Positions 10,226 to 21,039 of a DNA stretch of 64,000 nt are shown here, piece by piece. Position 1 is the first letter of the stretch, and each line of letters starts with the position of its first letter. The stretch is taken from contig NC_084591.1 of assembly GCF_033807715.1 (NCBI RefSeq), positions 50,444,615 through 50,508,614 of the forward strand. The letters run 5' to 3'. The DNA is from Cololabis saira. Its lineage: Eukaryota > Chordata > Actinopteri > Beloniformes > Belonidae. The position numbers and the translations under genes are program-made. Below the pieces are notes generated by a model that was not told the origin of the DNA, searched no databases, and worked only from the letters and a program-made list of their open reading frames with translations.

Positions 10226-10890
10226 TATGGGTTTGATTTGAAGATTTTTATTTCAAACATGCATAAAAAAACAGAATACAAATGCTCGAAACAGAGTATG
10301 ATTGAAGTAAACACTTATCGAGTCCTACCCCTGAATCTTACATACATTCTTACAAATAATAAGACCAGTTTCAATAAGCTTACTTATAAAACACCCATAC
10401 CTACTTTAATAAATGTTCAATACAGTGATATAATACTCAATTATATGTAAATATAGTCAAAACAAAATAAACACCCATCATTTAGTTGTGCTACTATGTA
10501 TGTACGTACAAATGGAAGTAATTATAATGCATAGTATTACATTATCATTACTTTACTATAATACTATAATATAATAGAGAACAATAGACAGCAATTGAAT
10601 AACAATATACTTGAATAACTATATAAGAGTAGATATGCTATATATGCACTGGTTCATATATTTACCTCCAATTATATACATAAAATTTACTATAAATCTA
10701 TATATCGACATATCTACATATAACTATAAATCAATATATATTAATAGAGATATAGATACCCAAATACTGTACATATAATACAACTCAATATATCCATTTA
10801 CACATATAACATATCTATATATATAACATATCTATATCCATAATATACATCTACTAATATTAATAAATGTACATATCTACATGTTTATTC
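10226..10890 (-). repeat. LINE 3' UTR, copy 1 (same family as 61606-62590)
   Basis: An AT-rich segment that matches 61606-62590 nearly base by base in the same orientation (for example GAGTCCTA, CCTGAATCTTACATACAT, ATTTAGTTGTGCTACTATG, AGAGTAGATATGCTATATAT). It lies on the 3' side of a minus-strand LINE C-terminus, so I read it as that LINE's 3' UTR. It is the uninterrupted reference for the nested insertion in copy 2. Confidence 0.6.
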
Positions 10891-11311
10891 GCATCTGTAT
10901 TTTGAATAGAATGTGTCTTTGTATCATTTTTTTAATTGTGATATGTTTTGACCTTGTTTTAGCTCCAAGTTCAGGCTGTTCCACAGTTTCACTCTGCAGG
11001 TCGACATACAGAATCTCTTCAGTGTTTGTGCGTCTGTTGAGAACTTTAAAATTAAACTGACCCCTGAGGTTGTAGCCCCCCTCTCTTTCAAAAAATGTCC
11101 CCTGTAAATGTCCCGGGAATTAATTATTCTTTGCTTTGAACATTATTTGTGCTGTATTGAAACTGACAAGATCCAGACATTTTAGTGATTTGGATTGTAG
11201 AAATAATTGATTAGTGGGATCCTGGTAACCTGCTAACCTGCAAAAGGGGTGACATGGGTGTTGTGGGATTTGCAGTTGTTGATGGAGACATAATGATGCG
11301 GATGGTGGCAA
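10891..11311 (-). pseudogene. LINE ORF2 C-terminal end
   Basis: The minus strand encodes NQLFLQSKSLKCLDLVSFN, then TAQIMFKAKNN, then in other frames a NLRGQFNF-like segment and an LWNSL-like region (frame broken). This matches in style the plus-strand LINE fragment at 48590-49060 (FIKTNTLN, TVLIMYKAHNNTLP), so both seem to be one family. The clade (I/Nimb-like or other) is not settled. Confidence 0.5.
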
Positions 11312-11339
11312 TTAACCTAATTAGCTATTAAATGCATGT

Positions 11340-11610
11340 CCAGTTGGTTTTTACTTCTGCCAATTACTTTTCTAGCCTTTTGTTGCCTTGTTCCAACTTT
11401 TTGAAATGTGTTGCTGCTATCAAATTCAAAATGAGTTAATGTTTTCCATGAAATGACAAAATATTTCAGTTTCAACATCTGATATGTTGTTTATGTTCCA
11501 TTTAGAATAACACGTTTAAGAGATTTGCAAATCATTGCTTTCTGTTTTCATTTACACATTTACACAGGATCCAAACGTTTTGGGAATTGGAGTTTTACAT
11601 CTAACCAGCT
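11340..11610. mobile_element. Terminal fragment of a dispersed fish DNA transposon
   Basis: The text with TTGCTGCTATCAAATTCAAA, TTTCAACATCTGATATGTTG and GGGAATTGGAGTTTTAC is a pattern I recognise as a repeated DNA-transposon end in fish. No coding part and no second end are present. Superfamily not assigned. Confidence 0.4.
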
Positions 11611-12375
11611 GTGAAAATTTTGAGAACAATGTTTGACTATAGCCTCAAGTTCAATAAGCAGGTTAGAAAGATGTAAGAAAGATTAACCTTTTCCATCTTT
11701 GTCTTCTGGCTACCACGAAGCTCTTCCTCAGCCAGTATGATCTGGAGAACACATTTCATGCCTTTTTTCTTCATGCTGGCCTGAAAAAGTCTTCCATCAA
11801 GTGCCTTTAATGTTCACGTAAGGGTTATGGTTAGGGTTGCCAACCATCCCTTGAAAAAGGAAATCGTTCCGTATTTATAAATTAAAGTATGTATCCCATA
11901 TTGAGCTAAAATGAGACGCGCTTCGTCCCGTATTACTGTGAGAGTCAAAACATAGTCATAAAATGCCAATGGAAAATGGCAATTCATAAGTTTTTGTAGT
12001 TTTTTTTTAGTTTTACTAGAACTGCAGCCTACAGTCATGTCTTTTGAGGCACATATATATAAGTTTTCTACAGACTTTCTGGTTGCACATTTGTTATTGC
12101 ACCATAAAATGTGCAGTATTATTGATGTTCTTCTTTCTTTCTATTGTTTTATATAAATGTATACAATTTTAAGTTAAACAGGAGAGGTTTCTGTTCAAGA
12201 AATATACTTATTTTATTTTGTTTGAGCAACTTAAGTCTGATGACTACTCGCTCAGTGGGCTTTGTGATCCAAAAGGAACTGTGACATCACAGACCCAAAT
12301 AAAAATGGAATTATCCAATTTCCCCAAGTTTTGAGCTCCGCCTAATCACATCGTGTTGCCTTTGGTATACCTCAG
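11611..12375. other. No gene; one short dispersed-repeat piece
   Basis: The part at 11815-12060 contains GGGTTGCCAACC and CGTCCCGTATT, which looks like a piece of a common fish DNA repeat. The rest shows no ORF or repeat structure. Confidence 0.3.
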
Positions 12376-15300
12376 AGGTTCAATTCAATTCAATTTTACT
12401 TATATAGCGTCTAATACAGCAGATGTTGTCTCTAGACGCTTTCCAGAGATCCAGAACATGAACATGAACATGAACATAAACATAAACATAAACAAACATA
12501 AACCCCCGAGCAATTATTATATAAACAATGGCAGGTAAAAACTCCCATAGTGGGAGAAAAGCCTTAAGCCAAACAGTGGCAAGGAAAAACTCCCCTTTAG
12601 GAGGGAAGAAACCTTGAGCAGGACCAGGCTCATAAGGGGGGACCCTCCTGCCGAAGGCCAGACTGGGGGAGTCAGGGACGTCAGCAGCACACAGCAGGCA
12701 GGTGGAAGCAGCAGCGGGATGACCAGATGGGGAAGGGGGGGGCGTCAGCAGCACACAACAGTCATGTGGAAGCAGCAGTGGGATGACCAGATGGGGAAGG
12801 GGGGGTCGTCAGCAGCACACAACAGTCATGTGGAAGCAGCAGCCGGATGACCAGAGGGGGGGTGGTGCAGGCAGGCGGAAGCAGCAACAGCAGACATCCA
12901 CGTAGGCAGGTGGAAGCAGCAACGGGATGACCGGGGATGGGGGGGTGGGGGCGGGAACACAGGCCAGAACGCAGCTCCCGAGGCTCCAGCCTGCAAACAT
13001 GCACAAAAGAGGAAAAGGGGGGCCGGCACAAGAAACTACTGGAACGATGGACAAAATTGATAGCTATGAAGTATTTATAATAAATAAAAATGGTAATGGA
13101 GAAGAGAGGCAGGGAAAAGGAGAGGAGAAGAAGGGTGAGAGGCACCGCCCAGCGGATCATGTCGGTGCCCCCCTGCAGCATAAGCCTATAGCAGCATATC
13201 TACCGCGAAGCTATATTTGAGACTAACTATTATAGCTTTGTTCTATAGCTGCAACTATGACTACTGACTCTAACACACTAGAGTTTACACTACCTAGAGA
13301 TTTACCAACACCAGCTAGAGGTTTACTAAATACTAACTATAGGCTTTACTAAACAGAAAGGTTTTAAGTTTAGTTTTAAAGGTGGAGGTGGTGTCAGCCT
13401 CCTTATCCCAGATTGGAAGTTGGTTCCAAAGTAATGGTGCCTGATAGCAGAACGCCCGCCCTCCAAATCTACATTTAGATACTCTAGGAACTACGAGTAA
13501 ACCTGCACCCTGGGAGCGGAGAGCTCTGCCAGGAACATAAGGCACTATCAAATCTTGTAAATACTGCGGAGCTAAGCCGTTTTGGGCTTTATATGCAAGT
13601 AATAAAATTTTTAATTGAATTCTGAATTTTACAGGTAGCCAATGGAGCGACGCTAACACTGGAGAGACGTGGTCTCTCCTGCTGATTCCTGTCAGCACTC
13701 GTGCTGCTGCATTCTGGATCAGCTGGAGCCTATTCAGCAAATTACTTGGACATCCTGCTAACAACACATTACAGTAATCCAGTCTAGAAGATACAAACGC
13801 ATGAACTAGTTTTTCTGCATCCCTCTGCGAGAGGATTTTCCTAATTTTTGCAATATTACGGAGATGGAAAAACGCTATTTTACAAACCTGATTAACATAT
13901 GGTTTAAACGACAAATCCTGATCGAAAACAACACCAAGGTTTCTCACAGTTGCACTGGAAGCCATCGCAACACCATCTAATCCCTTCCTAAGATGCTCTG
14001 GACCAAGAATGATAACCTCTGTTTTATCTGAATTTAGAAGCAAGAAATGTATGGACATCCAGTCCTTGATGTCCCTAAGACATGCCTGAAGTTTAACCAA
14101 CGGTTCTGTCTCATCCGGCTTCATAGACAAATAGAGCTGCGTATCATCAGCATAGCAATGAAAGTGTATGCCGTGATTCTGGATTATACTTCCCAACGGC
14201 TGCATGTATAAACTAAACAAGATTGGCCCTAGCACTGAACCCTGCGGAACACCATATCAGACCCTTGACTGTTCTGAAGAAAACTCATGTACATGAACAA
14301 ACTGGAATCTGTCAGATAGATATGATTTAAACCAACGTAGAGCTGTCCCTTTAATCCCAACAACATGCTCTAACCTGTGCAGTAAAATGCCATGATCAAC
14401 AGTGTCAAAAGCAGCACTGAGGTCCAGTAGAACCAATATGGACACTAATCCCTTATCTGAGGCCATAAGAAGGTCATTCGTGACTCGAACCAGTGCTGTC
14501 TCTGTGCTATGATGCATTCTGAACCCTGACTGAAAGACTTCAAACAGATCATTTCTATACAAATAGTCACATAACTGGCTTGAAACTGCCTTTTCCAGAA
14601 TTTTAGATACAAATGGAAGGTTAGAAATTGGCCTATAATTAGCTAAGGTGTTTGGGTCAAGGGAAGGTTTTTTAAGTAAAGGTTTAATTACTGCCACTTT
14701 GAAAACCTGTGGTACATATCCTAAGCTTAGGGATAGGTTGATTTGGTCCAGTATTGTCACACCAATAAGAGAAAAAACATTTTTAAATAGTCGAGTCGTG
14801 ATGGGGTCTAACACACATGTGGTTGACTTAGCTCTATTAACGAGTGAAGTCAGCTCAGGGAGGTCTATAGGATCAAAATAGTCTAGAGACAAGTCAGAGC
14901 CTAGGGAAGTCGCTAAAGCTGAAGAAACACCTACAACCGGCTGGTTGATTTCTTCTCTAATTCTCGTGATTTTACTGTTAAAGAAGCTCATAAAGTTCTC
15001 ACTACTGAGAGCTGCAGGAATACACGGCTCCACAGAGCTGTGTCTCTTTGTAAGCCTGGCTACAGTGCTGAACAGAAAACGTGGGTTACTTTTGTTATCC
15101 TCTATCAACGTTGAATAATAAGCTGTTCTTGCTTTGCGAGTGGCTTTTTTATATACTATTAGAATATCTTTCCATTCACGATAAGAGTCTACAGACTTAC
15201 AAGAGTGCCACTTCCTTTCCATTTTACGCACGCTTTGTTTCAACATGCGAATATCTGAATTGTACCAGGGAGTTAAGCTCCTGTGGCTAGAAACCCTCCT

Positions 15301-16640
15301 TTTCAAAGGAGCAACTTCATCTAAAGCTGAGTGCAACAGATCAGCAGTGTTACTAACAAGAAAATCAACATCAACATCAGAGGTAGAACCCAGGTCACTG
15401 GCCTCTATTGCTTCAGTAGAGGCTTCACTATTTTCCACTGTCGCAAGATGAGCAATGGTCTCCTTAAATTTAGCAATAGCTTCATCAGACAAACATCTGC
15501 TAAAATAATACCTCCTGCCCTGCACTTCAACATCAACAACATTCAATTCAAACGTTATTAAATAATGGTCGGATAAAAGGGAGTTAACAGGTGACACCAA
15601 CAGATCATCAGTTTCAACACCGTAGGTGAGAACGAGATCGAGAGTATGATCAAAACAATGCGTCGGCCCGTCCACTTTTTGTGAGATACCCATTGATTCT
15701 AGAAGAGAATTGAAAGCTAATTTAAGATTATCGCTTTCAACATCCATATGAATATTAAAATCACCCACTATGATGAATTTATCTGTACTGATCAATAATC
15801 CAGAAAGGAAATCTGAAAATTCAGACAAAAACTCTAGATAAGCGCCAGCAGGGGGCCGATACACTACCACTAACACAACTGGCTTCTCTGATTTCCAGCT
15901 CGGAAATTTCAGACTAAGCGTGAGGCTTTCAAACGTATTATAATTGCACTTACGTTCAATTTTTGTTTGGAGACTGGAGTTATAAATTGCTGCGACTCCT
16001 CCGCCTCGGCCCGTGTTTCTAGGAATGTGATGATTAAAGTAGCCGGGCGGAGTTGATTCATTCAAACTAACATACTCTTCCTCCTGTAACCATGTTTCTG
16101 TTAAGCAGAAAACATCACTCCTGCTCTCTGTAATTATATCATTTACTAACAGAGACTTGGAGCTTAACGATCGTATATTTAGTAGTCTGCATCTAATTTT
16201 TCGGTCTCTTATTGGTACCAAATGTGCATTGGTTTGAATTTTTACAAGATTATTTTGGTTAACGCCTCTATAACGCCGCACCTGGTGAACTAGTGGAGGG
16301 CGGGGAACTGCAACTACTTCTATTTTGCTAGGCACCTGGTTAGAGTTACCAGTTACATCATGTAATCTTATAGTTTTGTTGGCAGGCGTTGGTCCTCGAG
16401 AAGCAGCAGAGAAGTGTGTTAAACTACAGCTCTGCATCCTGGCCTGGACCCTGCGATGTCAGGGAGAGGGTCTAATGAAACGGGTGGTTTAGTGGTTAGT
16501 AATTGATTTTAAAAGAGACTACGGATATAACACGGAGAGCAGGCTTCTGTGAATAGAAGTGCTAAGGAAGCTGTTGACGGTATCTAGTGTTGTATGTTCC
16601 AAAACGATGTGGGGAGAGGGGCGACACGCCCACTTAGGAG
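12376..16640 (-). mobile_element. L2-clade LINE, nearly full length
   Basis: One element on the minus strand: 5' region near 16640-16438, ORF2 16437-13333, and an approximately 950-bp 3' UTR ending at about 12376 in short TTGAAT-type repeats, as L2 elements do. Four other, 5'-truncated copies of the 3' part are in the window (8419-9420, 25127-25990, 47546-47943, 49884-50345), all on the minus strand. A conserved 3' UTR shared by several truncated copies is the footprint of target-primed retrotransposition. Confidence 0.85.
13333..16437 (-). pseudogene. L2 ORF2: APE endonuclease and reverse transcriptase, one in-frame TGA
   Basis: Starts at ATG 16437. Endonuclease residues in order: N87 (LLNIRS), E114 (LTETWL), YRPP at 193-196, GDFN at 225-228, DHTLDLV near 263-269 and SDH at 289-291. 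The RT follows with ANYRPISNLP, LLDLSAAFDTVDHG (motif A), [11 protein letters not shown] (motif B) and YADDTQLY (motif C); the C-terminus has [10 protein letters not shown] and [12 protein letters not shown] (14259-14257) sits just before motif B; the frame is the same on both sides and open to the natural stop near 13333. About 1,034 residues with a single lesion indicate a young copy. Confidence 0.9.
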
Positions 16641-16787
16641 ACAGGAAGTGGATACCATTTCATACCATTGGCAGTAACGGTAATGCGCTATCTTCTGTAT
16701 AGAGTATCTTTGGTCTCATGTCTCAAACAGGAGGGATGATAGACCAAAATAGGAAAAGTATTTACAACCTATGGCTTTAATCTATAC

Positions 16788-17400
16788 TAAAAAAAAAAAA
16801 AAGGCATGTAGGGCATGCTTGATATACGCTCACATTTCGTAAATCAGCTAATTGATAAAATAGGCAAACTGTTTCTCATCGACCTGAAACATCACTGCGC
16901 TTATCATCCCCAAAGCGCGGGTCTAGTTGAAAGGACAAGCGGTACCATTAAAAATCGACTGGAAAAATATATGGAAGAAACTGGTCGAAGTTGGGTTCAA
17001 TGTTTGGATCTAGTAAAAATGTACTTTAAACATCACCGTTTAAGTACGCCGTACAAGATGTTATTCGGCAGACCATATAGGCTCCCGGCCTTTAAACACC
17101 AGTGGAAAACTGAGGAAGAAACAGATTTATCTGATTACATGAGACAGATGCGGGAAAAACAAAGAAATTTGAAAGACGAGTCCAATACGCCTATCGATCC
17201 ACAAGAAGATCAACTAGTGGAACATGAAGACTGGGACTGGGTCCTGGTACGGAGCATAAGGAGAAAAAATGTTGGCATTCCGCCAAGTGGGAAGAACCAC
17301 ATCAGGTGCTGCTGACGACGCCCACGGCTGTTAAAATATTAGAAAGGAGTACGTGGGTACACCAATCACATTGTAAAAAGATTATTTCAGAACAACCCTC
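16788..17400 (+). pseudogene. Endogenous retrovirus integrase, C-terminal part
   Basis: Coding runs from about 16815 to 17315, then continues in another frame to about 17400. Recognisable parts: the core region around HFVNQL, the segment HHCAYHPQSAGLVER with the catalytic glutamate, and a C-terminal domain ending in a WVH-type motif after a frameshift near 17290. The upstream part, including RT, is missing: an A-run (16788-16801) and L2 5' sequence precede it. It lies 5' of env in the same orientation, as pol should. The copy is truncated and frameshifted. Confidence 0.8.
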
Positions 17401-17699
17401 AAAATAGAGTCTCTGAGAACAGAGCCTGGTAATAGAGCAGATCTGTCGCCAACTAGAGGCAGGTAGGCTCGAAAGCCAGTGAAGAGCCTGCAGCATTCTC
17501 AGGATTAACGAGACCCGCTTAGAGAGGAGGCTGTTTTGAAATAACAACAACAATGATATCCTGGACAAACTTGTCCAGAAAACAGAGGACATGCGTAGTC
17601 CCCTGCAGTCCCAAGCGCTCAGATCTTTAATACCTCATGCTGGGGCCTGTTGCTCTGGGCATGGTCATCGGGTGCTGACCCTTATTTCCCAATCATAAT

Positions 17700-19183
17700 G
17701 TGTGTAAATGACACCATGAAAAGTACTGACAAACCCAGGGTAAGCAACTACACACAGACAGCTGGAGTGTCAGCCATCAGTGTGTCATAATACCATCAGT
17801 GTGCCATCTACTGACATGGATGGATGGTTCCATGTTGCCACCGGAATTTCGGGACAAAATAACAATTGGATGCTTATGACTGAGCAGGCGGCACAAACCG
17901 TGGGACAGGATTGCCTTGTGTGTATGGGACCAAGGCCCTTGCTACAGGTCGTTCCCGCCACACTAAACTAAACCTGTTTAGTAACGGTTATGAATTCCAC
18001 TTATCTGGCACCAGATTCATCTTGTGTGGCGTGGGATAAGGTGTATCCCGTGACTAAAGCACAAGGAAAGAAGCCAGTGTTCTCAAAGAACGTGCCACGT
18101 TTGAATTTTACCTGCATTAATATGACAGGAAATGGCCCCGTATTGGGCAGACTGCAAGCCGACTATTGTACAGATGTTTCAGAAACCAATCACACTTTTG
18201 TTCCGGTGAGCAGGGCAGACATCTGGTGGTGGTGTGGTGATGAACGCCTATTCGACCGTTTACCAAAAAACGTTACCGGCCTGTGTGCCATAGTTTCTCT
18301 GATTCTTCCGGTCAGAGTAACTCCAGTAACAATGGATGGTTTACTGCTGACCATAGACCACGTGCTGCCCGAACGCTGGCACCGAACCAGACGATCCGCA
18401 TCGTGGATGAAAGGCCACGATCCCACCTACATCGACTCAATAGGTGTTCCCCGCGGAGTACCGGACGAGTACAAATTGGTTGACCAAGTTGCCACAGGAT
18501 TTGAAAGCCTACCCTTAATCTCTGCTGTGTTTCCCATTGTACCAAATAAGAATGCGGACCGCATTAATTACATCCATTACAATGTACAACGTCTAGGAAA
18601 CTATACCGCGGATGGGTTTGAGGCCGTGCATGAACAGTTGTCCACAACCTCATTGATGTCATTTCAGAATCGAATAGCATTGGACATGCTGCTGGCGGAA
18701 AAAGGCGGAGTGTGCACTCTGTTTGGTGAACAATGCTGCACATTCATCCCGAATAATACCGCCTCGGACGGAAGCCTGACTAAGACCATTCAAGGACTTC
18801 GAGCCTTAAACGCTAAAATGAAGGAACATTCAGGGGTAAATACCTCCATGTGGGAGGATTGGCTGAACGTGTTCGGACGCTACAAAACCTTAGTAGCCTC
18901 GGCGCTCACATCCATAGCGGTGTTTGCGGCTATCCTCACACTGTGTGGCTGCTGTTGCATTCCGTGTCTCCGAGCTCTCCTCAACAGGTTGATCGTGACG
19001 GCCCTTGGGCACCAACCGCCAGCATCACTACAGGAGACATACCCCCTGCTGGCCACGGATTCCTCGACAACGGACAACGAGGACGACAACGAAGGAGAAG
19101 AGGATGATGACACCGACGACCACCCGCATCTGCCGGACCTGTTCCCTGATCTCGGGACTCATGGAGAAGATGAACATTGCTGA
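17700..19183 (+). pseudogene. Endogenous retrovirus env (SU-TM), long open 3' part
   Basis: Envelope glycoprotein of a fish endogenous retrovirus. An upstream piece (17780-17971) has CLVC at 17912-17923, a CXXC motif as in gamma-type SU, and ends at TAA; the frame is unchanged after it. From ATG 17990 there are 397 residues: several N-X-S/T sites, a basic HRTRR cleavage-like site at 131-135, a CX6CC motif (C242, C249, C250), a hydrophobic anchor at about 300-325 followed by a cysteine cluster, and a strongly acidic cytoplasmic tail (about 360-397). CXXC together with CX6CC is typical of covalently linked SU-TM. The 5' end and signal peptide are not clear. Broken by one stop at least. Confidence 0.8.
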
Positions 19184-19307
19184 TCTCTGAGTGTAAATGT
19201 GTGACTACAACAGAAATGAACTCCTAGTTGAAAATCTTCTGAGAAGACTAGGTTGTGATATGAAGTATGAGGTGTTGTATAAGCATGCATGATAAACAGG
19301 AGGGAAA

Positions 19308-19778
19308 TGTTGGAACTATTGTAAATAAGTAATAAGTTATCATGCTTGCTATTAACAGAACGTATGATGATTTGCTTACGCCTGTGACGCACTGATAAAA
19401 CAATGCTGTGTTTAAGTAATTATAAGTGCTGCACAAGAAGTTTCCGGATATCAGCATAAAGCAGATATCTGCGGAGAAGAGGAAACTTCTTGTTGCTAAA
19501 CAAATGAGAACAAGAACGAATCAATGCCTGACTCAATACCTGAATCCGCTGACTGCGACCACTCCTTTTTCCCCTCCCTTTAGGGGCGCAGTCAGCTCTG
19601 TAAACTAGGGTACACCCAGAGTGAATAAAAGCAAGGAAGCAGCAGAAACAAATTAGAGTATGTTGGAGATCTTACAAATCTCGACTGCTCTCCTTGCAAG
19701 TAAATTCTAATCGTGTTTGTGTCTTTCTTTGTCTCCAGAGAGTTTGATGATACAAATGTTACGTGCCTAAACCTAACA
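19308..19778 (+). repeat. Endogenous retrovirus LTR 1
   Basis: Preceded by the polypurine tract AACAGGAGGGAAA (19295-19307). Starts TGTTGGAA and ends CCTAAACCTAACA at 19778 (TGTT...AACA). AATAAA at 19624-19629. Length 471 bp. It is followed six bases later by a primer-binding site, so it has an env-polypurine tract on its left and a leader on its right. Confidence 0.8.
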
Positions 19779-19784
19779 TTTACT

Positions 19785-19801
19785 TGGTCCTTCGAGCCGG
19801 A
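19785..19801 (+). promoter_or_regulatory. Retroviral primer-binding site, tRNA-Tyr type
   Basis: TGGTCCTTCGAGCCGGA is complementary over 17 bases to the 3' end of eukaryotic tRNA-Tyr including CCA (known tRNA sequence, recalled). It lies 6 bases after the LTR end, the expected place. Confidence 0.75.
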
Positions 19802-20123
19802 GGTCAACATATCTTGACGGTTCCAGCGGTTCGACGCGAACGCGGTGCACAAAGACCTTGGCCGGTGCACAAAGACCTTGGCCAAGGCACAGACCCTTTT
19901 GACGGGACCAACTTCGGTTGACCGCTGGACCCGAGGATTGACGACATCCGAAAGCAGGAGAGATAGACACATCACAGGGTGAGTCAGTCTTATTATAGTA
20001 ATATAGTAATAAGAGTTGAAGAGACCTGAATTGATAAAGACGTCTGAAGTATGTTAAAGGCCTGAGGAAGGATATACGGGTCCTCTACTTAAGAGAAGTA
20101 GTTTTTAATTGCCGTTAAAAGTA
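19802..20123 (+). other. Retroviral leader remnant
   Basis: Contains a direct tandem duplication of GGTGCACAAAGACCTTGGCC (about 19841-19880) and a donor-like site GGGTGAGTC near 19978. No gag start is visible; the sequence passes into a partial LTR at 20124, so gag and pol were lost. Confidence 0.5.
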
Positions 20124-20900
20124 GCAGCAGAGACAAATTAGAGTATGTTGGAGATCTTACAAATATCGACTGCTCTCCTTGCAAGTAAATTCTAATCGTG
20201 TTTGTGTCTTTCAGAATCAGAATCAGAAAGGGGTTTATTGCCAAGTTTTCACACAAGGAATTTGTTATGGGGATTGGTGCAACACAATACAAATATAAAA
20301 ACAAATATATAAGAGATAAAATAAAATAGAATTAAATGTATAAACAATAAAAAGTATAAACAGTAAAATAAAATGTAGACCAGAAATGTACAAAATTAGG
20401 TTTTAAAGTGCCGGGTGAGTCTGTACAAAAGTGACTTAGAAACTTAGGATAGGTAAAAAGTATAAACAGAAATGTACAATGAGGTTTGTAAAGTGCCGGA
20501 TATGAGTCTGTACAAATGTTACGGGGTTGGAATATTTACGTTAATGTAACGTAGAGTGGGATGGGGGGGCAGTCCTTGGTAGTCGGGGGGGAGGGGGGAC
20601 CGGGGCCTTGTTGATGAGGAAGGCTGCAGACGGGAAAAAACTGTTCTTGTGGCGTGAGGTTTTGGTCCTGATGGACCGCAGCCTCCTGCCAGAGGGAAGA
20701 GTCTGAAAAAGTTTGTGTCCGGGGTGGGAGGGATCTGCTGCAATCTTTCCTGCACGCTTCAGGGTCCTGGAGGCGTGCAGGTCCTGGAGAGATGGAAGAT
20801 TGCAGCCAATCACCTTCTCTGCCGAGCGGATGATACGCTGCAGCCTTTCTTTGTCTCCAGAGAGTTTGATGATACAAATGTTACGTGCCTAAACCTAACA
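20124..20900 (+). repeat. Endogenous retrovirus LTR 2, 3' part only, split by a Rex1 fragment
   Basis: 20124-20212 and 20845-20900 together match the last approximately 143 bp of LTR 1 with only about two differences, and end with the same CCTAAACCTAACA. The 5' two-thirds are missing. CTTTC is repeated at 20208-20212 and 20845-20849 around the insert. Confidence 0.75.
20213..20844 (-). mobile_element. Rex1-type LINE, 5'-truncated, inserted in LTR 2
   Basis: The minus strand encodes the C-terminus of a Rex1-like ORF (KVIGCNLPSLQDL, then PSHPGHKLFQTLPSGRRLR and NSFFPSA). The 3' UTR ends at 20213 in text containing AGAATCAGAATCAGAAA. The same 3' end is found at 43808 and 62999. A 5-bp duplication CTTTC flanks it. 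Confidence 0.75.
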
Positions 20901-20919
20901 CAAAGCTACAACTGTCAGA

Positions 20920-20923
<4 letters not shown>

Positions 20924-20979
<56 letters not shown>
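20924..20979. repeat. (TA)n microsatellite
   Basis: About 28 uninterrupted TA units right after the LTR flank. Confidence 0.95.
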
Positions 20980-20985
<6 letters not shown>

Positions 20986-21039
20986 GATTTTATCATATGA
21001 GGACAGATAATTTGTGCTGATTACAAATATAATAATATA

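Noticed and set aside
17302..17592. Minus-strand ORF across the retroviral region
   Set aside because: It is antisense to pol-env spacer sequence and has no similarity to known proteins.
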